A stretch of DNA of 64,000 bases, from the NCBI RefSeq assembly GCF_002118315.1, contig NZ_MTSZ01000001.1:1236001-1300000 (forward strand), written 5' to 3'. Positions 58,201-63,875 of the stretch are shown here, in pieces (position 1 is the first letter of the stretch; each line of letters opens with the position of its first letter). A program made the position numbers and the translations under genes. The notes under the pieces are model-generated. The model saw only the letters and a program-made list of their open reading frames with translations, was not told the DNA's origin and ran no database searches. The DNA is from Kiloniella majae. Its GTDB lineage: Bacteria; Pseudomonadota; Alphaproteobacteria; Kiloniellales; Kiloniellaceae.

Positions 58201-61200
58201 ACGTTTGACGTGTCCGCGTCCACAACATTCAAAGTAAGTGTTGCTGTCGAAGTATCACCATTAGCCGACGTAACCTGATAGGTAAAAGTATCTGTACTGT
58301 CCGCTGCAACACCCGTTTTTGCCGTGTAGCTATAAGAACCATCAGCGTTAAGTATCAAAAAGCCCAGGCTTGTTTCAATTGGCTGTCCAACATGAATTGT
58401 TTGTGGTGTATCCGAACCGATCGCAACACCTGTGACAGTTGCGTTGCCTGTTCCTGGAACATCATTTGCGAGAACGCCATATTGAGCCGAAAGATTAACG
58501 GCTCCGCCCTCAACAACAGCATTACTATCTGCATAGGCTGTTGGACCAGCATCATTCACTGTTATCGTGATAACAGCGCTCTCTGCCGGGCCGTGTAAGC
58601 TATCGACAGTATAGCCAAAAGCACCCGAAGCCTCTGTATCAGAGATCAATTCAGGTTTCAGGATCGTAAATTCATAAGCACCAAGACGATCTAGCGTGAA
58701 AGACCAGCTGCCGTCATCTGCAAACCATCCTAAGTCATTCTGTGTTGCAGCACCTAATGATCCATCATAGGTGCTGGAAACAATGACACCATTTTCAACA
58801 ACAGCTTTTCCTGAAGCTGTACTGGTAAAGACAACATTGCCTGCCCCATCAACCAGAGGTGTTTCCGAGACAACATCAACCAGATCTCTTGCTTCTGGAT
58901 CAGGGATCTCATGGACGTTCACAAGCTTGATAATCTCGTTGCTAACAGCTCCGTGGTTATCTGTTACCTGGAAAGAAACAGTTCTTTGGCTTTGATCCGG
59001 TGCTATAGAATTGTTGCTATAACCAACAGTGCCAAGCAAAGCCTGATACTCAGCAAGACTTGCCAATCCTGTGAAATTAAGTACGCCTGTTGCTACGTTA
59101 TAGGTCGCTGTTACTCCAGCAGGAAGAGCAGAAGTCGTCCAAGAGAGAACATCTTCTCCGGATACAAATCCGTTAGAAATGATAACAGTTACTCCGGATA
59201 GGGTCGCACTATCAACATCAGATACCGTCAAATTTGGCGCCAACATAACAGCATCGTCACCTTCTGTGTAGGCACGAACTTCAGATCCAAAGTCAAACAC
59301 CTTGGTCACAATATTCTTAATAACTTGCCCCGGGATCTTTGAGTGCCAGGAAATTGCAAAACCCCCATTCTCAAGCCCCGTCACAACCGCAGAACTATCG
59401 ATGTTTGGATCTGAAGTCACAACGAACTCGCCCGTCAAAGGCTGACCGTTTGCATCAAAAACCCGTGCCATTAAATTCTTTACAAGATTTGTTCCATATA
59501 CAGTATCCACACCCCAGGTAACAACAAACCCTCCGTTGGTCAGGGATGTAATTTCTGGGTAAATCTGACCATCTGTTGCGTTTAAAATGGTACCTTCATT
59601 TATGGTAAATTCGTTACCTACTGGCATACCATCAGCGTTGAAAATTCGGGCGGAGATTCCAAAACCATTTCCATCAACATCCGGGTCACTACTGTGCCAT
59701 GTAACAACAAAATTACCGTCAGCTAAAGCCGTTATAGAAGTGTGATCCTGAACACCTTGAATCTCTTGATTTAGCTGGAAAACATCAGTTAAAGGCAGGC
59801 CATCTGGCGTATAGATTCTAGCCTCAACTCCAATGCTGGAAACAGTTCCATTAGGAGCCCCACTACTATTGGTCCAGGTAACAATGAAATTACCATCAGG
59901 CAAGCCAATAACATCAGTATTGCTTTGCCCGCCGACAACTAATTCATGGACAGTTGTCTGATCTGTTCTTGCTGAACCATCGGCATTAAATACGCGCATA
60001 TAGGCGTCATCATCGTGCCAGGTCATAACATACCCGCCATCGGCCAACGCAGTTGTCACGGGGGAATAATGCTCACCAATTGTGCGGACATTATTAACTG
60101 TAAATTCATCCCCTCGCGGAGAACCATCAGCATTAAAGGCGCGTGCTGTAATACCGGACAAGTTTCCATCAATAATGTAAAACAGGTTCACCCACGTCAC
60201 CACAAAACCACCATCTTCAAGCCCAGTTACAGAGGGACTATTCAAGAAATTGGAAAGCTTATGATCCAGCTCAAATTGGCTACCCTGTGGCTGTCCCTCT
60301 GGACTATAGAAACGCGCAAACACGTTGTTATTCATCGTCCAAACAGAAAGCAATCGCCCATCAGGCATCGTGGTAATATCATTGCCATAGCTATAGTTAC
60401 CATAGCTTTGGTTCACAACAATACCAGAGTTGACAGGAGCAACGACACCATCTGGTAGCGTATCTAGGATCGGGGCTTTATTAATCTCGATATTTAACGT
60501 TCCAGATGCTGTTGAGACATCACCATCACCATCTGTGATTTGGTAACTGAAACTATCAACGCCATCACCAGATACGCCTGGTTTAACAACGTAATTATAT
60601 GACCCATCGGCGTTAAGAGTAAGGAAGCCAAATGGGGTTTCTAGCGGTTGACCGATATTTATAGCCTGAGGTGTTCCGCTTCCGATAGCCACAGCAGTAA
60701 GTGTGTTCCCTCCATCGGCACCAAATACATCATTGGTCAGCACACCACTTGCCGCAGAAACCGTCAGACTACCACCTTCATTCGCAATGATATGATCTGC
60801 GTTGGCCACAGGTCCGTCATCGTTAACAGCGATCGAGATTGTACCGCTTGCTGATGGTCCACCGTCGCCGTCAACAACATACCCAAACGAACCAATTAAT
60901 TGATCATTGGAGAAGCTTTGCCCTGCAGAGGCATGCGTCATGGCATTGAGCAGGGTAAAAACATAATTACCAGTGCTGTCTAACGTAAATGCCCAGCTAC
61001 CATCATCCGCAGTCCAATCCAGGCCATTCTGCGTTGCAGCTCCCAGAGCGCCGTTATAGCTGCTATTTGAAATGTTGCCATTGGCAATGCTTAAAAGGCC
61101 CGACGCGATTTCAGTATTACTGACCGGATCATTACCCGAACCATTTGCAAGGTTGTCTTCTGTAACAAGTAAATTAACATCCTCTGCCACTGGCGAAGGA

Positions 61201-63875
61201 ATGCTATCTGTCACACTCAGAACAAGGGTCGCAGTTGTGCTATCACCATCACCATCCGTGATTTGATAGGTAAAGCTATCTTGCCCATCCGCAGTGATGC
61301 CAGCCTTCGCAGTGTAATCATACGAACCATCAGCATGCAGCGTCAGAAAGCCAAAGGATGTTTCAATTTCCTGACCAATATTAGCCGCGAGGGGTATACC
61401 ATTGCCATTAATAACGGCTGTAACCGAACCACCATCGGCCCCTAGTTGATCATTAATCAACACACCAGAAGCTGCCGTTACGGAAAGCACCGCGCCTTCA
61501 TTAACAACAGCACTATCATCAGAAGCAACAGGCCCATCGTCTGTAATACTAATATCGAGTGTACCAGTCGCCTGATCTCCGTCACTGTCTGTGACACGAA
61601 CAGAGAAGTTATCTTCAACAGGGGCAGAAGTGCTATGATCTGCAGCAGAAGACAGAGTATAGCTCCAGCTGTAAACGCTACCGTTTACGCTAACAATAAC
61701 CTCTCCATGGGCGCCGGCAATACTGCCACCTGCAGTGACATTAACCCAGTTGCCCTGCGCATCCTGAATTTCAAAGAGGTTTAGACTATCGTTACCTGTT
61801 GTGACAGTAAAATCACCTGAAGCTGTTTCGCTATCACTGGCGGAATTGGTCCCCGTAGACAAGGCGGATTCATCCACCATCCCATTGACCGAGGCCAGTG
61901 TCGGTACGCTGTCAGCCCCAATCGTTAGACTAACAGTTGCAACTGACGTGTCACCGTCACCGTCTGTAATTTCATAGCTAAAACTGTCTGCACCCTCAGC
62001 CCCGGCATTTGTCGTATAGGTAAAGGTACCATCTGCGTTATAGACAACAGTTCCTTTACTCGCCGCCGTAACAAGCTTGACGTCAGTAGCGAGATCAACC
62101 CCGTCAGCGCCAGTAACATCATTGGCCAATACATCAACAACCACACTGCTGTCTTCTGTAATAGTGGGGACGGTATCATCGATAGCCTGAGGGCCATCAT
62201 CGTTCACTTTTATAATTAGATTGCCTGTGTCAGTCTGATTGCCAGCACCCTGAACAGTATATCCAAATGATGATTGCAGCTGATCGAGATCATACACGGT
62301 CGCCCCATCATTGTGGGAAAGAGCTGCCGATAACACAAAGCTATACGCACCGTTGGCATCAAGAGTAAGCGACCAGCTACCGTCATCTGCGGCCCAATTT
62401 AAACCCGTCTGTGTAGCCGCACCGAAAGCCCCGTCATAGCTAGAAACGATCACGACACCACTGAGGACTGGTACAATACCTGCAACAGATGAGGTTAACC
62501 CAGGGGAAGCGGGGTCATTACCAGAACCTGTCGCAAGAGTATCCTCGGTAACCACGTCTTCGGCTGTACCAGCTTGTACATAAGGGTTTCCACTGGCATC
62601 AAAAAATTCAAAATCATCGGGATGCAGGTTGGCTTTTGTAACACCGACCAGAGTTAGAGAACTCACTTCATCAATTGTGATTACCGTGTCGGCACCGACT
62701 TGCTCAGCAACCAACATAACATCTGCGAATGAAGTAAAATTGAGCCCCACAAACCGAATAACATCATCAGTTGCTTCACCTGCGACAAAATCAGTAATGG
62801 TATCGTGCCCAGAAGCCTGTTCAATAAGGAACACATCGCTGCCTGTGCCTCCTTCCATCGTATCGTTTTCAGCGCCACCAGACAGAATGTCGTTATCGTC
62901 GCCACCACTTAGAGTATCATTACCGGCCCCGCCCAAGAGTAAATCATCACCCGAACCACCGTTAAGAGTATCGTTACCGTCCAGATTTAACGTAACAGTA
63001 TGGACACCCCCATAACCACCATTTCCATCGCCCAATCGCGCTGAAACAAGCCCGTTCGCATCACTGAACAAAGCATCTTCAATGCCATCATTATTAATGT
63101 CTTTGTATTGAACACTCAGTCCACCAGCCAGTGACGTCGAAACAGTGTCATCACCAATCCACTTGACATGTTGTGCCTCGCCCGTGGCATCACTCAGTTC
63201 AACCTCTTGCAATCCAATGCCTGCGTATGAAATGGATAGATCACTATAAAGTGGAGTTTCTGGTGCAAGGAATGAAGACGCAAGTAAACCACCATTCTTA
63301 TAGAAGTTAATCGTACCTGATGCAGTTCGTTCAACAGTTAAGAGATCGCCACTGGCATAGGTAGTGTGATTTCCATTGGGCCATAACCAGCTGCCATTCA
63401 CATAAAGCTGAAGCCCTGTATCCCGAAACAGATAAAACCCAAAATCGACACTTGTTGAATTACCAGGGTTAGCCGATAAACCAATAATTTTATGATCTTG
63501 ATCAAAAATGCCTTCACTAGATGCCTTAAAAGATAAACTTACAGCCCCAGTATATGATGAAGCAGATTTGGCGTTCCCTCCCGGCCAAACAGTTCCAGGC
63601 TCATTAGAGGTTTTTGTGAAGCTTGTAGTGGCGCCATAATCTCCAGTAGCTATATCTCCGATAATATAGCCGTTGGTTCCCTCTACCTCGCCCCCATATA
63701 GCGTGTCATTTCCGGCACCACCATCAAGGATATCATCACCCCCGCGTCCTCTAAGTTTATCTGCGCCTCCTTTGCCCGACAGCGTGTCATTATTCTCTGT
63801 CCCAATTAAGGTATTATCGGTGTCATCACCTTCGATAAGTGGAAAATTTTCTGGAGTCACAGAATCAGTAGGCAT
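46296..63875 (-). CDS. Giant type I-secreted RTX adhesin with seven predicted 7-bladed propeller domains
   Basis: About 5,859 residues (start ATG 63875 with GGGGGA close upstream; a GTG at 63911 is also in frame, and the residue numbers here count from it). Order: RTX calcium repeats GGAGNDTLYGG (31-74); lectin/SPRY-like jelly-roll region (about 80-250); FG-GAP-like segment; second RTX block (about 306-355); VCBS/cadherin-like modules (about 450-1155) with NDDGP linkers; then seven blocks of about 370-390 residues, each of seven repeats with the core L-x-DGG-W/F-VVTW, separated by EGD-x-A domains and VCBS modules (IDDGNGGTVDQDVTVTITGT); RTX repeats (about 5712-5777); and a C-terminal secretion region beginning DSFIFTDANSVDRITDFNL. 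I noticed no cysteine. It should be exported in one step by a type I ABC system and act at the cell surface in adhesion or biofilm. No lapB/C/E-like genes are in the window. Confidence 0.9.
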   Translation of the reverse strand: MPTDSVTPENFPLIEGDDTDNTLIGTENNDTLSGKGGADKLRGRGGDDILDGGAGNDTLYGGEVEGTNGYIIGDIATGDYGATTSFTKTSNEPGTVWPGGNAKSASSYTGAVSLSFKASSEGIFDQDHKIIGLSANPGNSTSVDFGFYLFRDTGLQLYVNGSWLWPNGNHTTYASGDLLTVERTASGTINFYKNGGLLASSFLAPETPLYSDLSISYAGIGLQEVELSDATGEAQHVKWIGDDTVSTSLAGGLSVQYKDINNDGIEDALFSDANGLVSARLGDGNGGYGGVHTVTLNLDGNDTLNGGSGDDLLLGGAGNDTLSGGDDNDILSGGAENDTMEGGTGSDVFLIEQASGHDTITDFVAGEATDDVIRFVGLNFTSFADVMLVAEQVGADTVITIDEVSSLTLVGVTKANLHPDDFEFFDASGNPYVQAGTAEDVVTEDTLATGSGNDPASPGLTSSVAGIVPVLSGVVIVSSYDGAFGAATQTGLNWAADDGSWSLTLDANGAYSFVLSAALSHNDGATVYDLDQLQSSFGYTVQGAGNQTDTGNLIIKVNDDGPQAIDDTVPTITEDSSVVVDVLANDVTGADGVDLATDVKLVTAASKGTVVYNADGTFTYTTNAGAEGADSFSYEITDGDGDTSVATVSLTIGADSVPTLASVNGMVDESALSTGTNSASDSETASGDFTVTTGNDSLNLFEIQDAQGNWVNVTAGGSIAGAHGEVIVSVNGSVYSWSYTLSSAADHSTSAPVEDNFSVRVTDSDGDQATGTLDISITDDGPVASDDSAVVNEGAVLSVTAASGVLINDQLGADGGSVTAVINGNGIPLAANIGQEIETSFGFLTLHADGSYDYTAKAGITADGQDSFTYQITDGDGDSTTATLVLSVTDSIPSPVAEDVNLLVTEDNLANGSGNDPVSNTEIASGLLSIANGNISNSSYNGALGAATQNGLDWTADDGSWAFTLDSTGNYVFTLLNAMTHASAGQSFSNDQLIGSFGYVVDGDGGPSASGTISIAVNDDGPVANADHIIANEGGSLTVSAASGVLTNDVFGADGGNTLTAVAIGSGTPQAINIGQPLETPFGFLTLNADGSYNYVVKPGVSGDGVDSFSYQITDGDGDVSTASGTLNIEINKAPILDTLPDGVVAPVNSGIVVNQSYGNYSYGNDITTMPDGRLLSVWTMNNNVFARFYSPEGQPQGSQFELDHKLSNFLNSPSVTGLEDGGFVVTWVNLFYIIDGNLSGITARAFNADGSPRGDEFTVNNVRTIGEHYSPVTTALADGGYVMTWHDDDAYMRVFNADGSARTDQTTVHELVVGGQSNTDVIGLPDGNFIVTWTNSSGAPNGTVSSIGVEARIYTPDGLPLTDVFQLNQEIQGVQDHTSITALADGNFVVTWHSSDPDVDGNGFGISARIFNADGMPVGNEFTINEGTILNATDGQIYPEITSLTNGGFVVTWGVDTVYGTNLVKNLMARVFDANGQPLTGEFVVTSDPNIDSSAVVTGLENGGFAISWHSKIPGQVIKNIVTKVFDFGSEVRAYTEGDDAVMLAPNLTVSDVDSATLSGVTVIISNGFVSGEDVLSWTTSALPAGVTATYNVATGVLNFTGLASLAEYQALLGTVGYSNNSIAPDQSQRTVSFQVTDNHGAVSNEIIKLVNVHEIPDPEARDLVDVVSETPLVDGAGNVVFTSTASGKAVVENGVIVSSTYDGSLGAATQNDLGWFADDGSWSFTLDRLGAYEFTILKPELISDTEASGAFGYTVDSLHGPAESAVITITVNDAGPTAYADSNAVVEGGAVNLSAQYGVLANDVPGTGNATVTGVAIGSDTPQTIHVGQPIETSLGFLILNADGSYSYTAKTGVAADSTDTFTYQVTSANGDTSTATLTLNVVDADTSNVAPVLGALGDNLVVPTSLEFTVSDGNGNYLLANGTSITKLTDGSLVSVYSYNDNVYARLYNSEGEALGIPFTLDHQLSNNLHGPSVAALEDGGFVSTWYALGVNRGVKVRSFDADGSPRGDQSDVNITFASEVYAPVVTGLADGGYLVTWHGSHDAFARVYNVDGSPRTTEFTMYDLQLGGQYDTDIVGLANGNFVITWATNTGAANGTISSVFVSARVFTADGQPLTDEFQINEQIEGTQGQPSITQLQNGNFVVSWQSNDPDVDGSDYGISGRIYNVDGQPLSNEITLNTTNTDGSQLTPEIVALTNGGFVLVFGSPNGLFARVFDADGQALTDEFKVDSRNTYFNSMDVTELDDGGFAISWVAKEGSGGNPVYHAVTRVFDFGSGVRAYTEGDDAVLLAPNLTAADIDSGVLSGATVTISGGFVAGEDILSWSSGALPSGLSAVYDAATGVLTFTGVASLAEYQALLGTVGYSNSSNVPDLGQRSVAFQIRDDHGATSNEIVKIINVDEIPDPVTANLVDVVSEAPLVDGAGNVVFTSTASGKAVVENGVIVSSTYDGSLGAATQNDLGWFADDGSWSFTLDRLGNYQFTIQKPELIADAEGSAAFGYTVDSLHGPSENAVITITVNDAGPTAYADSNAVVEGGAVNLSAQYGVLANDVPGAGNATVTGVAIGNGSPQAINVGQPIETSLGFLTLHANGSYSYTAKSGISSDSIDTFTYQITSANGDVSTATLTLNVVDADTLNPAPVLDVLGDNIVVPTSLEFTVSDVGGNHLLANGTSITRLSDGSLVSVYSYSDNVYARLYTAEGEALGVPFVLDHQISNTLRAPSVTALEDGGFASSWYALGVNRGVKVRSFDADGTPRGDQSDVNITFSEVYAPIVTGLADGGYLVTWHGNQGAFVRVYNVDGSPRTTEITLPGNGNTSVVGLSDGSFIASWTTVLESGPWLATNTAVNAQIFNSDGQPLGDILQVNQQTEDLQDSTSVTALTNGNFVISWQSNDPDVDGSDYGISGRIYNADGQALSNEITLNTTNIDGNQSTPEIVALTNGGFVLVFGSPNGLFARVFDADGQALTDEFKVDSRNTYFNSIDVTELDDGGFAISWVAKEGSGGNPVYHAVTRVFDFGSGVRAYGEGDDAVLLAPNLTATDADSDVLSGASVAISGGFVAGQDILSWSSSILPEGVSAVYDAATGVLTFTGVASLAEYQAILGTVGYENSSSSPDLGQRTVGFKIIDDHGAMSNEIVKLVNVFDETVATASNLAPVIDQADSIGSVIEIVDGAAGENATTHTTSGSIVFADADTLDTHSISSTPDASGYLGSFTPVFDQASKTITWDFSVDDASIDYLAAGEVVTQTYTVTIDDGNGGTVDQDVTVTITGTNDAPVITDNSVLETQVNTHTLDDQHSASATALANGGWVISWTSKNQDGSGYGVFGQAYNSDGSKQGVEFQINSFTNTDQLRSSISGLPDGGWVVTWDSFNQDGDSGGIFGQVYNADGTTRGNEFQVNSHTSSYQLFSSVSDLVDGGWIVSWNSYTQDGSYHGVYAQAYNADGTPQGTEFRVNTTTINGQWYPSVTGLSDGGWAITWSSEAQDGSLNGIYGQVYNADGSTRGSEFQINSYTDSQQLHPSISPLSSGGWIVTWESDGQDGSSYGVYGQVYNADGSTKGAEFQINSFTDGDQSLSSVSGLLDGGWIVTWRSNGQDGDGWGIYGQAYKADGTKQGNEFQINDHTIGNQANPIVTTLVDGGWVVTWDSSNGQDGSGWGVYSKTYNADGTVRALYTEAGSDLVLFTDIDIADVDSSDDVVSATITVTDFVAGDQLGLTAGYTLPAGITLNYNSATGVLTLSGAASAADYEAVLEHIAYSFSAGNPDSGDSTPTRTIELTINDGHDNSNVITKVINVVGNDAPVITGGDHTGAVVEIVDGAVGENATTHTATGSIVFADADTLDTHSVSFAPDASGYLGSFTPVFDQATKTITWDFSIDDASIDYLAAGEVVTQTYTVTIDDGNGGTVDQDVTVTITGTNDAPVITDNTPDFNGDLLVNTTTGEDQTVPSVTNLTGDRWMVVWDSKDQNGESHGVYGQVYNSDGSKQNSEFKINSISPEISTLPSVAGLIDGGWVVAWRGYGQDSHSSAISAQRFNSDGSKNGIQFQVNTNEYNWQGEPSITGLPDGGWVVTWQSHHVSSTHNAGIYGQAYNVDGTKQGAEFWVESYTTDRQVWSSVSDLDDGGWVVTWESNGQDGSSYGIYGQAFNADGSKQSAEFQINSFTSGSQDKPAVSNLINGGWVVTWNSDGQDGSSYGVYGQVFNANGTKQGAEFQVNSGSSYEQNVSSVAALSNGGWVVAWQSNASDGATFDIYTQIYNANGTRQGIEFQVNNYVAENQGSPSIVGLADGGFVVTWQSQNQDGSGEGIYSRIFNADGTVRLANAYTEGDAALTLFTDIDITDVDTSDDVVSATITVTDFVAGDQLGLTASYTLPVGITLNYESATGMLTLSGAASAADYETVLENITFSSVGESDGATVTRTIELSVNDGTDNSNIITKVINVTGTNDSPVITSGDQTVMVTEIADGVAGENATTHAASGSITFADADISDIHSISVTPDVSGYLGSFTPVFDQDSKTITWDFSVDDASIDYLGAGEVVTQTYTVTIDDGNGGTVDQDVTVTITGTNDAPVLSDLGNDAFQASDIFVVDQSGTGPQYFPVVASFANGNFISVWDGSSSLVGRIFNSDNQPIGDQFLIASTVSGIIPEVETLASGGFIVTWRSSGGLRARIFDENAQGIGPDFLVANTPDGNEWGSWITELPNGNIVITWENIMSTLYSRIYAPDGQPVTNEFVVNSSQSGTHLQPSLTVLDNGDYIVTWTSNISSGDGSGFGILARKFSSDGTAQGPEFVINSTVAGNQVDPTISTLENGNFVVTWTGGASTFNQPGNTIVGRLFDSNGQALGDDFTIHNGSGQQDVAVKALVGGGFVVTWNDGGQISARMYNDDGTAQGDSFVVDANPSNNSTAPFVTAHDDGSYTIIWGESPDVKGRTYGKAASEYIEGDAALQIFSDLDISDVDIADNIVSATFTITDFVAGDQLGLTTGYTLPAGIALNYNSATGVLTLSGAASAADYESVLENITFSSVGESQGTTATRTIELSVNDGTDNSNIVTKVINVVGMNDDLVITSGEQTALITEIADGVAGENATTHAAFGSITFADADISDIHSISVTPDVSGYLGSFTPVFDQATKTITWDFSVDDASIDYLAAGEVVTQTYTVTIDDGNGGTVDQDVTVTITGTNDAPVISESIISGGAEDIQVNSHTAGEQYNSSVAGLPDGGWVVVWDSDGQNGFAHGVYGQVYNADGSVEGAEFQIHTIAPGFWGAPVVTGLIDGGWVVTWHTYGQDGASLGITAQAYHADGTTQGAQVQVNDYAAYWQGNNAITGLSDGGWVITWNSYQQDGSNNAIVGQAYNADGTKQGSEFITNTYTAGDQLYSSVASLADGGWVVTWQSNAQDGNGLGIFGQAYNADGTVQGNEFQVNSYTSAAQQNTSVTGLTDGGWIVVWDSNAQDGSSHGIYAQAYNADGTPQGSEFLVNTFTNDSQATPDVTGLSDGGWVITWQSHGQDGGGYGVYAQMYNADGSLRGGEFQLNATTAGDQFAPSISSLADGGFIVTWESQGQDGSGRGIFSQAYNADGSVRSITQYTEGDAALQIFSGVDITDVDTSDDIVSATITVTDFVAGDQLGLTAGYTLPVGITLNYNSATGVLTLSGAASAADYEAVLENITYSSTSDNPDLNGANTTRTIELSVSDGSDDSNVITQIIDIKAVNEVIIGDDNANTLSGTSDGGASLSGLLGDDVLYGAAGDDILLGGGDDDLLTGYAGADVLTGGSGSDSFIFTDANSVDRITDFNLAEGDVLNISDLIDYSDGTGDLISDYLSVESDADGATISISSDGGNTYTNVAVLDNVSSGDTLRVILDQAEENIFVV
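46580..46775 (-). repeat. C-terminal RTX nonapeptide repeats of the giant adhesin
   Basis: Residues GLLGDDVLYGAAGDD, ILLGGGDDDLLTG and GADVLTGGSGSDSF are nonapeptides of the GGxGxDxUx type that bind Ca2+ and fold after export. They lie directly before the secretion signal region. Confidence 0.9.
47160..48320 (-). repeat. Propeller block G (7 repeats of 55 residues)
   Basis: Seven successive cores: GLPDGGWVVVW, GLIDGGWVVTW, GLSDGGWVITW, SLADGGWVVTW, GLTDGGWIVVW, GLSDGGWVITW and SLADGGFIVTW. They have the QDG-x-x-x-GI-x-x-QAYNADG inner part and a spacing of 55 residues (165 bp). Confidence 0.85.
49085..50180 (-). repeat. Propeller block F (7 repeats, divergent)
   Basis: Seven cores: SFANGNFISVW, TLASGGFIVTW, ELPNGNIVITW, VLDNGDYIVTW, TLENGNFVVTW, ALVGGGFVVTW and AHDDGSYTIIW. 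It lacks most of the QDG motif of D, E and G, and sits between the two subtypes. Confidence 0.8.
50935..52110 (-). repeat. Propeller block E (7 repeats)
   Basis: Seven cores: NLTGDRWMVVW, GLIDGGWVVAW, GLPDGGWVVTW, DLDDGGWVVTW, NLINGGWVVTW, ALSNGGWVVAW and GLADGGFVVTW, of the QDG subtype as in D and G. Confidence 0.83.
52880..54035 (-). repeat. Propeller block D (7 repeats of 55 residues)
   Basis: Seven cores: ALANGGWVISW, GLPDGGWVVTW, DLVDGGWIVSW, GLSDGGWAITW, PLSSGGWIVTW, GLLDGGWIVTW and TLVDGGWVVTW, with a spacing of 55 residues (165 bp). It is the most regular block. Confidence 0.85.
54815..55925 (-). repeat. Propeller block C (7 repeats)
   Basis: Seven cores: RLSDGSLVSVY, ALEDGGFASSW, GLADGGYLVTW, GLSDGSFIASW, ALTNGNFVISW, ALTNGGFVLVF and ELDDGGFAISW. 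It is a close copy of block B apart from the middle (repeats 3-5). Confidence 0.83.
56440..56606 (-). repeat. 167-bp direct repeat, copy 1
   Basis: Base-for-base identical by reading to 58681-58847 (offset 2,241 bp). It encodes a VCBS-like module segment (DDGSWSFTLDRLG, NGVIVSSTYDGSLGAATQND). It marks a recent internal duplication or gene conversion in the adhesin gene. Confidence 0.88.
57040..58160 (-). repeat. Propeller block B (7 repeats)
   Basis: Seven cores: KLTDGSLVSVY, ALEDGGFVSTW, GLADGGYLVTW, GLANGNFVITW, QLQNGNFVVSW, ALTNGGFVLVF and ELDDGGFAISW. It shares long, almost identical DNA stretches with block C at an offset near 2.24 kb. Confidence 0.83.
58681..58847 (-). repeat. 167-bp direct repeat, copy 2
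   Basis: Identical partner of 56440-56606. The flanks remain similar but with scattered substitutions, as expected for a duplicated unit of about 2.24 kb. Confidence 0.88.
59285..60445 (-). repeat. Propeller block A (7 repeats)
   Basis: Seven cores: TMPDGRLLSVW, GLEDGGFVVTW, ALADGGYVMTW, GLPDGNFIVTW, ALADGNFVVTW, SLTNGGFVVTW and GLENGGFAISW. It is the N-terminal-most block, of the same subtype as B and C. Confidence 0.83.
62856..62990 (-). repeat. Internal RTX calcium-binding repeats near the N-terminus
   Basis: Nonapeptides of the pattern NDTLNGGSGDDLLLGGAGND, then TLSGGDDNDILSGGAENDTM, at residues about 306-355. A further short RTX block lies at residues 31-74 (63690-63820). RTX at the N-terminal end is less common than at the C-terminal end. 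Confidence 0.88.
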
